Source of the DNA: an uncultured Clostridia bacterium
GTDB lineage: Bacteria > Bacillota > Clostridia > Christensenellales > Aristaeellaceae
Reading direction: 5' to 3'
Length of the DNA: 7,964 bases
Assembly: GCA_934615145.1 (NCBI GenBank)
Contig: CAKTTM010000080.1
Span: 1-7,964, forward strand
Under the pieces are notes generated by a model. It worked only from the letters and a program-made list of their open reading frames with translations, was not told the DNA's origin and searched no databases. This document shows, piece after piece, positions 1-5,985 of this stretch. The position numbers and the translations under genes were made by a program. Positions within the stretch are counted from its first letter, which is position 1, and each line of letters starts with the position of its first letter.

Positions 1-115
1 CGGGTGGCAGGACTCAGCGAGCAGGGCTGAGCTGACGAGGCGCTGTCCGTGACAGCCTTGCCCGAGCAGGGCGGTGTTTTGGCGATACCAATGCACGAAG
101 CGGGAGACAATGAGC
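1..115. other. Flank upstream of pcp, no gene called
   Basis: I see no convincing coding region here. Short open stretches end at stop codons at 28-30 and 50-52 in two forward frames. Either could be the tail of an upstream gene, but too little sequence is present to tell. Two small hairpins are visible: a perfect 6-bp stem with a 3-nt loop (42-47 with 51-56), and GCCC/GGGC (60-63 with 69-72) followed by GGTGTTTT. The second could be a weak terminator for an upstream gene. The GGGAG at 102-106 is the likely ribosome binding site of pcp. I see no good promoter, so pcp may be read through from an upstream gene. Confidence 0.35.
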
Positions 116-724
116 ATGACCATATTGATCACAGCCTTTGAGCCCTTTGGCGGGGAGACCATCAACCCCTCGATGGAGGTGCTGCGCGCACTGCCAGAGC
201 GCATTGGTGCAGCAAGCATCATCAAGCTGGAGCTGCCCACCACATTCTCTGGCTGCCTGCCGCCACTGGAGGCGGCGCTGGCGGCCCATCGGCCCGAGGC
301 TGTCATCTGCCTGGGGCAGGCGGGCGGGGATGCGATGATTTCGGTAGAGCGCGTGGCGATCAATCTGGACGATGCCAGCGCCCCAGACAATGCCGGCGTA
401 CAACCCAAAGACCAGCCCATTGTGCCGGGAGGGCCTGCTGCCTATTTCAGCACGCTGCCGGTCAAAGACCTGGTGCAGGCCATGCGGTCGGCAGATGTGG
501 CGGCGGGGCTGTCCTACAGCGCGGGCACCTACGCCTGCAATCATGTGATGTACGGCCTGCTGTACTGGCAGGCCCAGCACATGCCCACGGCGCGCGGAGG
601 CTTCATCCATCTGCCCTGGCTGCCCCAGCAGGCTGCCGGCAAGGCAGGGTCTGCGGCGTCCATGGCGCTGTCGGTGATGGTTCGCGGCATCGAGGCGGTG
701 ATCGATGTCCTGCAGAAGGGCTGA
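116..724 (+). CDS. pcp: Pyroglutamyl-peptidase I (pyrrolidone-carboxylate peptidase)
   Basis: This is a cytoplasmic cysteine peptidase of family C15 that removes N-terminal pyroglutamate (5-oxoproline) from peptides. The 202-residue product has the usual family length (about 200-215). The N-terminal FEPFGGE motif (residues 8-14) is typical. The three catalytic residues are in place: Glu78 in SVERVAINLDD, Cys141 in YACNHVMYG and His165 in GFIHLPWLPQQ. They match Glu81, Cys144 and His168 of the Bacillus amyloliquefaciens enzyme with a constant offset of 3. I chose ATG 116 because it gives the family's normal start (MTILITAFEPFGGE) and lies 9 nt after GGAG (103-106). ATG 110 lies only 3 nt after it, and GTG 74 adds a non-conserved extension. 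The gene stands alone on this strand here, converges with the next gene, and shows nothing abnormal. Confidence 0.95.
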   Translation: MTILITAFEPFGGETINPSMEVLRALPERIGAASIIKLELPTTFSGCLPPLEAALAAHRPEAVICLGQAGGDAMISVERVAINLDDASAPDNAGVQPKDQPIVPGGPAAYFSTLPVKDLVQAMRSADVAAGLSYSAGTYACNHVMYGLLYWQAQHMPTARGGFIHLPWLPQQAAGKAGSAASMALSVMVRGIEAVIDVLQKG

Positions 725-738
725 AACCGTCAGAATGC

Positions 739-772
739 ATAAGGCCTGAGCTCAAGCGAGTTCAGGCCTTAT
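739..772. terminator. Bidirectional hairpin between convergent genes
   Basis: A 15-bp stem (739-753 with 758-772, one G-T wobble) closes a 4-nt loop, AAGC. The outer 11 bp, ATAAGGCCTGA with TCAGGCCTTAT, are perfect. It lies 15 nt after the pcp stop and about 53 nt beyond the stop of the facing Lgt-like gene, the usual place for a shared terminator. Neither side has a real T-run beyond the TTAT inside the stem, so intrinsic termination may be weak or factor-assisted. Confidence 0.6.
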
Positions 773-825
773 CGTATGCGTTCAAGACTGCAGTAAGAAG
801 GACTACTCCTGCTATTGCATGGAGC

Positions 826-1833
826 TTAGGTTTCCGATGCCTTCATTGGCAGCGGGGGAGCAGCGCTCGCGCTCAGGCGCAGCGCCCGAAGTACGACGAC
901 GCTCAGCACCAACAGGCCCAGCGCCGACAGCCCATAGAGCAGGGCGTAGTTCACGGGCAGCTTTTCATTGAACTCCGCCGCCATCACGCCGGCGCAGGCC
1001 AACAGCAGTGCCGCCCACAGCAGAGCCACTTGCTTTGACAGGCCGCTGCGCAGCAGCCGCCGGGTCAGCATCAGCAGGATGATGATCAGCCCCGCCAAGC
1101 CCAGCAGCTGGTTGAGGCGGATAAAGCTGTTGCCCTCCAGGCGCAGTATCTTGTCCTGGCGCAGGGACTCCGTAAATATCAGGCTGGCGAGGAAGAGTGT
1201 CAGCAGCCGCAGCATCTGGTCACCCGGCCGGGCGTGCAGGCGCCGGCCGCGCTGCAGGTAAAGCAGTATCAGCAGCATCAGCAGGCCTTCCAGCAGGAAG
1301 ACGGCCAGATACCACTCACCAAAGCTGTTCTCCACCGCGAAGGGAAGGCGCTGAAATTGCTCCTCCCAGACCTCGCCGCCATAGCCGGCGCCTGCCAGCA
1401 GCTGGCCAAAGCGCAGCGCGCAGACGAAGAGCGCCAGGGGCTGGGCAAGCCAGTCCAGCGTGTCCGCGACTTCTGCCCCGCTGAGGCGGGCATGCAGCCA
1501 GCCTGCCAGCAGCAGGCCAAGCAGCAGCCCCACTAGGCTAAAGCCGCCCCCCGTCAGCGCCAGCAGCGGCCAGAGACCCAGATAGCCGCCCTCCACCGGG
1601 TCAAAGAAGAGCTGCTGTGGCTGCAGCAGGGCGTAGACCAGCCTTGAGAGCGCCAGGCCCAGCAGCAGGCACAGCGCCATCAAGCCGGTGGCGCTGCCGG
1701 CGGGGCGGTGCAGCTTCCTGCCTTCCAGCCACAGCAGGGCAAAGGCCGCCAGGCCGCCGATTGCCAGCACCAGGCCAAAGGCATAGACCGTGAGCGGCCC
1801 CAAGGTGAAGGAGCGCAGTGGAAAGTCGCTCAT
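826..1833 (-). CDS. Lgt-like (prolipoprotein diacylglyceryl transferase family) membrane protein
   Basis: This is a 335-residue, very hydrophobic protein with about eight or nine predicted membrane segments. The first 260 residues follow the Lgt pattern: FTLGPLTVYAFG (9-20); a glycine-rich segment TGGGFSLVG (94-102); the signature-like LRFGQLLAGAGYGG (140-153), with an arginine at 141 and YG at 151-152; and ESLRQD (222-227), with Arg225 in the position of the essential C-terminal arginine. True Lgt attaches diacylglycerol to the lipobox cysteine of prolipoproteins in the cytoplasmic membrane. Here the conserved His of the GG-S-F-H-GG region (His103 in E. coli) appears as Leu100, the conserved Asn of the signature is Gln144, and two extra membrane segments follow at the C terminus. 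It may therefore be a diverged paralogue rather than the housekeeping enzyme. ATG 1833 is one base after the upstream stop (TGAGATG), so translation is probably coupled. Longer starts would overlap the glycosidase gene. Confidence 0.72.
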   Translation of the reverse strand: MSDFPLRSFTLGPLTVYAFGLVLAIGGLAAFALLWLEGRKLHRPAGSATGLMALCLLLGLALSRLVYALLQPQQLFFDPVEGGYLGLWPLLALTGGGFSLVGLLLGLLLAGWLHARLSGAEVADTLDWLAQPLALFVCALRFGQLLAGAGYGGEVWEEQFQRLPFAVENSFGEWYLAVFLLEGLLMLLILLYLQRGRRLHARPGDQMLRLLTLFLASLIFTESLRQDKILRLEGNSFIRLNQLLGLAGLIIILLMLTRRLLRSGLSKQVALLWAALLLACAGVMAAEFNEKLPVNYALLYGLSALGLLVLSVVVLRALRLSASAAPPLPMKASET

Positions 1834-1834
1834 C

Positions 1835-2764
1835 TCAGCGCACCAGCGTGGCGAAATAGATGATGTCGCTGACCGCGCGCTTCTTGGGGTTTTGCGGTGA
1901 GTTGATTTTCTCGTTGTTGAGCACCAGCGAGTTGCTGGAGCCGCCATCCAGGTTATAGGCGACCAGGCAATCCTTGTCAAAGAAGCTGCGCGCAGCCTGC
2001 ACGCAGTATTGCGCTGCCTCCGCCAGCCTGAAGCCCACCGAGCCCGGATCCTCCGGCCCCTCGGTGGAGACGATCATGTAGTCCAGCGGGCCCAGCTGGC
2101 AGATGATGGAGCGCTGTGTCTGCTTGAGGGCGGCGGTGTTGAAGTAATTGGTCTTCTCGGGGAAGATAGCCTGGCCGTTTAGCACAAGCGCCGGCCCGAA
2201 GGAAAAGGCGTTGACCACCTCGCGGCCCTGGCCCTGCAGCTGCTCGCTAAAGTCCTGGATCTGGGGCCGCTTGGCCCCCTGGAGGATGTGAAAGTCGCCC
2301 TGATCATCGATCAGCAGCAGGTCTTCCCCGGTGGGGCGATTGCGTATCAGCTCTCCCTGACGGACGATATAGCGCTCCGCGCTGAACTGGAAAAAGTCAC
2401 CATTGATGGCGGCCACCGCGTTGTAGCGCCGGGCAATCGTGGCGGCCTGTTTGTTGCCCACATGCCGCCAGGTATCCGATGGCGCCGTGCGCAGCTGCGA
2501 GGCATCCTTGATCTGCACACGGGCGACGAGAACATTGGTATCCTGAGCGCGGTCCTTGTAGACCTGCACCGTGATGGATTCATCCTCATAGCCGGCCTGA
2601 TCGGCCAGATAGGCCTTGGGATCAGGCTTGGGTCCGGGGGAGCTGTCGATGGGAAGCGGGACAAGCCCTTCTGCCAGGGCCGCGCCGCTGGGCACCAGCA
2701 GGGCCAGCGCCAATATGGAGAGAACCACCAGCAGGGTGGCAAGGGGTCTGAACCATCCGCGCAT
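1835..2764 (-). CDS. Exported phosphodiester glycosidase family (NAGPA-like) protein
   Basis: The 309-residue product begins with a charged start, a hydrophobic segment (about residues 8-29) and an ALA/EG junction at 29-33. This suggests a signal peptide cut near residue 31, or an uncleaved N-terminal anchor. The body matches the phosphodiester glycosidase domain, named after the enzyme that uncovers mannose-6-phosphate tags: AAINGDFFQ (118-126), RPTGEDLLLID (143-153), FSFGPALVLNGQ (187-198), a conserved arginine at 218, NLDGGSSNSLV (271-281) and the closing RAVSDIIYF (296-304). Bacterial members act on glycans or glycosylated wall/teichoic components outside the membrane, but substrates are mostly unknown and I cannot assign one. 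AAGGATGG lies upstream; it is spaced acceptably for ATG 2764 and slightly better for TTG 2767, so the start is uncertain by one codon. The gene has its own promoter and is followed after 1 nt by the Lgt-like gene. Confidence 0.85.
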   Translation of the reverse strand: MRGWFRPLATLLVVLSILALALLVPSGAALAEGLVPLPIDSSPGPKPDPKAYLADQAGYEDESITVQVYKDRAQDTNVLVARVQIKDASQLRTAPSDTWRHVGNKQAATIARRYNAVAAINGDFFQFSAERYIVRQGELIRNRPTGEDLLLIDDQGDFHILQGAKRPQIQDFSEQLQGQGREVVNAFSFGPALVLNGQAIFPEKTNYFNTAALKQTQRSIICQLGPLDYMIVSTEGPEDPGSVGFRLAEAAQYCVQAARSFFDKDCLVAYNLDGGSSNSLVLNNEKINSPQNPKKRAVSDIIYFATLVR

Positions 2765-2796
2765 CAATCGCTACCATCCTTACATAATCCTTGGAA

Positions 2797-2825
2797 ATCA
2801 TAGCATCGCAGCCGCGGTGCGTCAA
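2797..2825 (-). promoter_or_regulatory. Sigma-A-type promoter of the glycosidase/Lgt-like operon
   Basis: Read on the - strand, TTGACG (2825-2820) and TATGAT (2802-2797) are separated by exactly 17 bp, each one mismatch from consensus. The predicted transcript would start near 2790, about 25 nt before the glycosidase start. The promoter sits in the 77-bp gap after the Crp/Fnr gene, where I see no terminator, so some read-through from the regulator is also possible. Confidence 0.72.
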
Positions 2826-2841
2826 TGGAATGCAGGCTTTG

Positions 2842-3519
2842 TTACAAGGCCTGGGGCCCCTGGGTGAGCCAGAAATCACTCTTGTGGTAGTCGATCCTGC
2901 CCTCGCGCTTGAGGCCGCTGAGTGCCCAGGACATGGCGCTGCGCTCTACGCACAGATAGTCGGCCAATTCCTGACGGTTGTAAGGGATGGTGAAGCGATC
3001 GCTGCCCTGCCGGATGGCCTCGCCCGACAGGTAGCTAAGCAGCTTGTCGCGGGTGGAGCGCATGGTGATGTGCTCTATCTTTTGCGTGAGGGCAATGTTC
3101 TTCTGCGCCAGCAGCTGCACCATGTTGAAGATCAGCTGCGTGTGAAAGGGGCAGCTGTGCATGCAGACGGACAGTATGCTGTCACAGTGGAGGAAGAGCA
3201 GCTCGCTGCGCTCGACCGCGATCACGCTGACAGGCAGGCTCTTGGCGCGGGCGGCGGCAAAGGACTCCGCAAACACACCGCCTGGGCCCAGGCGCTGGAT
3301 GATGCTGCGGTTGCCCCAATAATCCTCCTTGGCGATGGTGACGGCGCCTTTGAGCACCACGCCCAGCTCGTCTGGGCTGTCGCCGGCGCGCAGCACATAG
3401 CTGTCCTTGTCATAGCAGACGCGCCGCGCCTGCAGGCAATCCAGCAGCACCGGCATGTCCTTTTGTTCAATGCCTTCAAACAGCTTGCAGGGGCTCAAGT
3501 CATCCATCCATCTGTCCAT
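2842..3519 (-). CDS. Crp/Fnr family transcriptional regulator (HcpR-like)
   Basis: The 225-residue protein has the Crp/Fnr build: an N-terminal cyclic-nucleotide-binding-type beta barrel (about 12-115, with GVVLKGAVTIAKED at 53-66 and RLGPGGVFAES at 76-86), a long dimer helix (about 120-152), and a winged helix-turn-helix (about 153-217; NRQELADYLCVERSAMS at 181-197). It stands divergently next to the 4Fe-4S protein and hcp. In anaerobes, Crp/Fnr regulators in this position (HcpR) control hcp and associated ferredoxin genes in response to nitric oxide stress, so that role is inferred from context. It has seven cysteines, including Cys119 and Cys123 in CMHSCPFH, but no N-terminal FNR-type cysteine cluster. 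The recognition helix has Trp198 where close relatives, as I recall them, carry Arg. ATG 3519 lies 5 nt after GGAGG (3529-3525). A palindrome and a promoter lie just upstream. Confidence 0.9.
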   Translation of the reverse strand: MDRWMDDLSPCKLFEGIEQKDMPVLLDCLQARRVCYDKDSYVLRAGDSPDELGVVLKGAVTIAKEDYWGNRSIIQRLGPGGVFAESFAAARAKSLPVSVIAVERSELLFLHCDSILSVCMHSCPFHTQLIFNMVQLLAQKNIALTQKIEHITMRSTRDKLLSYLSGEAIRQGSDRFTIPYNRQELADYLCVERSAMSWALSGLKREGRIDYHKSDFWLTQGPQAL

Positions 3520-3531
3520 TGCGGCCTCCGC

Positions 3532-3545
3532 GTTGTAAAAACAAC
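3532..3545. promoter_or_regulatory. Candidate Crp/Fnr operator, GTTGT-N4-ACAAC
   Basis: GTTGTAAAAACAAC is a perfect inverted repeat with 5-bp arms and a 4-bp spacer, the size and symmetry of Crp/Fnr-family sites (14-bp FNR-type architecture). It lies between the divergent regulator and 4Fe-4S/hcp genes. Its centre (3538.5) is about 41.5 bp upstream of the start predicted for the + operon, the class II activator position. It is also about 15 bp downstream of the start predicted for the regulator gene, where binding would block transcription. Binding by the neighbouring regulator is inferred. Confidence 0.65.
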
Positions 3546-3560
3546 ATACTATTCAGGGGC

Positions 3561-3590
3561 ATTATCGTATACTCCAGCCGTGAATGTCAA
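3561..3590 (-). promoter_or_regulatory. Promoter of the Crp/Fnr regulator gene
   Basis: On the - strand, a perfect TTGACA (3590-3585) and GATAAT (3566-3561) are separated by 18 bp. A transcript would start near 3554, giving a leader of about 35 nt that includes the GGAGG at 3529-3525. The -35 box overlaps the ribosome binding site of the divergent 4Fe-4S gene, and the candidate operator lies within the transcribed leader, a layout that suits autorepression. Confidence 0.6.
3568..3573 (+). promoter_or_regulatory. Likely -10 box of the 4Fe-4S/hcp operon promoter
   Basis: TATACT differs from consensus at one base. No recognisable -35 hexamer lies 16-18 bp upstream (3545-3550 reads CATACT), as expected for an activator-dependent promoter. 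With a start about 7 nt downstream (near 3580), the palindrome at 3532-3545 is centred at -41.5. Confidence 0.5.
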
Positions 3591-3602
3591 GGAGGTAAGA
3601 GC

Positions 3603-4319
3603 ATGAAGCGAGAGATTGTCCACATTGATGAAGCGCTGTGCAATGGCTGCGGCCTGTGCGCCACCGCCTGTCAGGAAGGCGCTATCCAGATGATTGATGG
3701 CAAGGCGCGCCTGGTGCGCGATGACTACTGCGATGGCCTGGGCCACTGCCTGCCCAGCTGCCCCACCGGCGCCATCAGCATCATCGTGCGCGAGGCCGAT
3801 GCCTTTGATGAGGAGGCCGTGAAGCAAAACCAGGCCATGCAGGCGCAGCAGGAAGCGCCGCTGGCCTGCGGCTGCCCCGGCTCCGAGTCTCGCAGCCTGC
3901 AGACGGCGGCAGCGCCTGTGGCAGAGCAGCCCGCTGCCCCCGCCGCCAGCCAGCTGCGCCAGTGGCCGGTGCAGATACAGCTGGCCCCGGTCAATGCCCC
4001 CTATTTTGCCGGTGCCCACCTACTGGTGGCCGCCGACTGCGCCGCCTATGCCTATGGTGACTTCCACAAACGCTTCATGAAAAACCGTGTCACACTGATC
4101 GGCTGCCCTAAGCTGGACAATGTGAACTATGCGCAGAAGCTGACGGAGATCATCAAGCACAACAGCATCAAATCCTTGACCATCGTGCGCATGGAGGTGC
4201 CCTGCTGCGGCGGGCTGGAGCGCGCGGCCGTCAAGGCGCTGCAGGACAGCGGCAAGTTCATGCCCTGGCAGGTGGTGACCCTCACCACCGATGGTCATAT
4301 CAAGGACGATAACGATTAA
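3603..4319 (+). CDS. 4Fe-4S ferredoxin-type protein of the hcp operon
   Basis: The 238-residue cytoplasmic protein has three parts. Residues 1-62 form a bacterial dicluster-ferredoxin fold: Cys13, 16, 19 and 23 (CNGCGLCATAC), then Cys43, 49 and 53 (CDGLGHCLPSCP). In the second motif Leu46 replaces the second cysteine of the usual C-x2-C-x2-C-x3-C, so that site may hold a 3Fe-4S or altered cluster. Residues about 63-117 are a variable Ala/Gln/Pro-rich linker with CGCPGS (89-94). Residues 118-232 are a conserved domain with more cysteines: DCAAYAYG (Cys146), GCPKLD (Cys168) and PCCGG (Cys201-202). Its likely role is supplying electrons to Hcp, inferred from its place 16 bp before hcp. The start is firm: AAGGAGGT (3589-3596) precedes ATG 3603 by 6 nt. 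It is the first gene of the operon behind the Crp/Fnr operator. I recognise the family as a common hcp partner in Clostridia, but its C-terminal function is not known to me. Confidence 0.88.
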   Translation: MKREIVHIDEALCNGCGLCATACQEGAIQMIDGKARLVRDDYCDGLGHCLPSCPTGAISIIVREADAFDEEAVKQNQAMQAQQEAPLACGCPGSESRSLQTAAAPVAEQPAAPAASQLRQWPVQIQLAPVNAPYFAGAHLLVAADCAAYAYGDFHKRFMKNRVTLIGCPKLDNVNYAQKLTEIIKHNSIKSLTIVRMEVPCCGGLERAAVKALQDSGKFMPWQVVTLTTDGHIKDDND

Positions 4320-4335
4320 GGAGGCCCATCAAGCT

Positions 4336-5895
4336 ATGGAATCCATGTTTTGTTTTCAGTGTGAGCAGGTGGCCAAGGGCGGCAGCTGCGGCAATGCCCG
4401 GGGCGTCTGCGGCAAGGAGCAGGAGACAGCCCTCCTGCAAGACCAGCTCAGCGGCGCGCTGATCGCGCTGGCGCAGGCCGTCCAGGGCAAGGCCTACGGC
4501 CATGATACCACCGATCTGATGCTGGCGGGCCTGTTCACCACCATCACCAATGTCAGCTTTAACAATGACACCCTGCGCCCGCTGATCGAGCGCGTCCGCC
4601 AGGAGACAGCCAAGTACGGTCAGGTAGCGGACTATGACATGAATAGCCTGTGGCATGACGCCGACGAGGACAGGCGCTCACTCAAGTCGCTGATACTCTT
4701 TGGCCTGCGCGGCATGGCGGCCTATGCCTACCACGCCATGGTGCTGGGCTACCGCGATGAGTCGGTCAATGAGCACTTTTATGAGGCGCAGCGCATGATC
4801 GCGCTGGAAAGTGACCATGACAAGCTGCTGGCAGGCGTGCTCAAGGTGGGGGAGATCAACCTCAAGTGCATGGCACTGCTGGACCAAGCCAATACACAGA
4901 CCTACGGCGACCCGGTGCCCACACAGGTGCCCATGACCGTGGAAAAGGGCCCCTTTATCGTCATCAGCGGGCATGACCTGCACGATCTGCAGTTGCTGCT
5001 GGAGCAGACCCAGGGCAAGGGCGTCAATATCTACACCCATGGCGAGATGCTGCCCGCGCACGGCTACCCCAAGCTTAAGGCTTATCCCCATCTGAAGGGC
5101 AACTTTGGCACCGCCTGGCAGAACCAGCAAAAGGAGTTCATCGATCTGCCCGCCCCCGTGCTGTTCACCACCAACTGCATCATGCCCGTGCGGGATAACT
5201 ACGCTGACCGCATCTTCACCACCGAGGTGGTCAGCTATCCGGGCATGACGCATATCGGCCCAGACAAAGACTTTGGCCCCGTCATCGACAAGGCGCTGGC
5301 CCTGGGCGGCTATGACAAGGACACCCGCTTTACCGGCATCAACGGCGGTGACAAGCTGACCACAGGCTTTGCGCACAATACGGTGCTGGGTGTGGCACAG
5401 ACCGTGGTGGACGCGGTCAAGTCAGGCGCGCTCAAGCACATCTTCCTGGTGGGCGGCTGCGACGGCGCCAAGCCCGGCCGCAACTACTACACGGACCTGG
5501 TCAAGCAGTCCCCCGACGACAGCATTGTGCTGACCCTGGCCTGCGGCAAGTTCCGCTTCAATGACCTGGATCTGGGCACGCTGGGCGGCCTGCCGCGGCT
5601 GCTTGACATGGGTCAATGCAACGATGCCTACTCAGCCATCAAGGTGGCCGTGGCGCTGGCCGAGGCCTTCCAGTGCGAGGTCAACGACCTGCCCCTGCAC
5701 ATCGTGCTGAGCTGGTACGAGCAAAAGGCCGTCTGCGTGCTGCTGACGCTGCTGCACCTGGGCATCCGCAACATCCGCCTGGGCCCGACGCTGCCCGCCT
5801 TCGTCAGCCCCAATGTGCTCGACCTGCTGGTCAAGACCTTCAACATCGCCCCCACCACCACCGCGCAGCAGGACCTGGAGGCCATCCTGGCCTGA
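4336..5895 (+). CDS. hcp: Hybrid cluster protein (Hcp, historically hydroxylamine reductase)
   Basis: The 519-residue protein is a full-length class I hybrid cluster protein. The N-terminal cubane cluster ligands are Cys6, 9, 18 and 25 in CFQCEQ...SCGNARGVC. All eight ligands of the 4Fe-2S-2O hybrid cluster are visible: His213 (GHDLHD), Glu237 (THGEMLPAHG), Cys281 (TTNCIMP), the persulfide-type Cys375 (VGGCDGAKPG), Cys403 (LACGKF), Cys428 (GQCNDAYSA), and Glu462 and Lys464 (WYEQK). Most spacings equal those of the Desulfovibrio vulgaris protein. Hcp is a cytoplasmic oxidoreductase linked to nitrosative stress: it reduces nitric oxide to nitrous oxide in E. coli and also reduces hydroxylamine in vitro. 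ATG 4336 is preferred because AAGGAGG (4318-4324), overlapping the upstream stop, lies 11 nt before it. ATG 4345 is too far away, and a start at 4291 would overlap the previous gene. It is the second gene of the 4Fe-4S/hcp operon. Confidence 0.97.
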   Translation: MESMFCFQCEQVAKGGSCGNARGVCGKEQETALLQDQLSGALIALAQAVQGKAYGHDTTDLMLAGLFTTITNVSFNNDTLRPLIERVRQETAKYGQVADYDMNSLWHDADEDRRSLKSLILFGLRGMAAYAYHAMVLGYRDESVNEHFYEAQRMIALESDHDKLLAGVLKVGEINLKCMALLDQANTQTYGDPVPTQVPMTVEKGPFIVISGHDLHDLQLLLEQTQGKGVNIYTHGEMLPAHGYPKLKAYPHLKGNFGTAWQNQQKEFIDLPAPVLFTTNCIMPVRDNYADRIFTTEVVSYPGMTHIGPDKDFGPVIDKALALGGYDKDTRFTGINGGDKLTTGFAHNTVLGVAQTVVDAVKSGALKHIFLVGGCDGAKPGRNYYTDLVKQSPDDSIVLTLACGKFRFNDLDLGTLGGLPRLLDMGQCNDAYSAIKVAVALAEAFQCEVNDLPLHIVLSWYEQKAVCVLLTLLHLGIRNIRLGPTLPAFVSPNVLDLLVKTFNIAPTTTAQQDLEAILA

Positions 5896-5901
5896 GGATT
5901 C

Positions 5902-5926
5902 GTCAAGCGCCGATGGCGCGGTTGAC
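5902..5926. other. Hairpin just after hcp, overlapping the tRNA promoter
   Basis: GTCAAGCGCC (5902-5911) pairs with GGCGC (5915-5919) and, after a GG bulge, with TTGAC (5922-5926), around a 3-nt loop. It starts 7 nt after the hcp stop and could protect or weakly end the hcp transcript. There is no T-run, so I do not call it an intrinsic terminator. Its 3' arm is also the -35 box of the following tRNA promoter. Confidence 0.35.
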
Positions 5927-5950
5927 AGCCAAAACCGCCCGTGCTATACT
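5922..5950 (+). promoter_or_regulatory. Promoter of tRNA-Arg
   Basis: A perfect TTGACA (5922-5927) and TATACT (5945-5950), one mismatch from consensus, are separated by exactly 17 bp. A start near 5957 gives a leader of about 29 nt before the mature tRNA. This is the strongest promoter sequence in the window, as expected for a stable RNA gene. Confidence 0.85.
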
Positions 5951-5956
5951 GCCTGA

Positions 5957-5982
5957 GCCTTGAAAACGCTGTGTTTTCAGGC
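5957..5982 (+). other. Hairpin in the tRNA precursor leader
   Basis: TGAAAAC (5961-5967) pairs with GTTTTCA (5973-5979) around a 5-nt loop. The stem extends by GCC (5957-5959) with GGC (5980-5982) across one bulged T. It fills nearly the whole predicted 5' leader and ends 3 nt before the mature tRNA, so it may influence 5' processing by RNase P. This role is inference. Confidence 0.4.
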
Positions 5983-5985
5983 CGC

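Noticed and set aside
14..610. Reverse open frame opposite pcp
   Set aside because: It is antisense to a protein with a complete pyroglutamyl-peptidase triad and has no family features of its own.
2853..2860. GGGGCCCC palindrome at the end of the Crp/Fnr gene as a terminator
   Set aside because: It lies inside the last codons, has no loop and no T-run, so it is not a credible terminator.
3545..3550. CATACT as a -35 box for the hcp operon
   Set aside because: It matches the consensus poorly. Activation from the adjacent palindrome explains the promoter better.
2791..3606. Forward open frame of 271 codons opposite the Crp/Fnr gene
   Set aside because: It is a shadow of the regulator on the other strand in GC-rich DNA and crosses the divergent promoter region. 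It shows no recognisable domain.
4678..5376. Reverse open frame of 232 codons inside hcp
   Set aside because: It is antisense to highly conserved Hcp codons, and its His/Gln/Val-rich composition is typical of a shadow frame.
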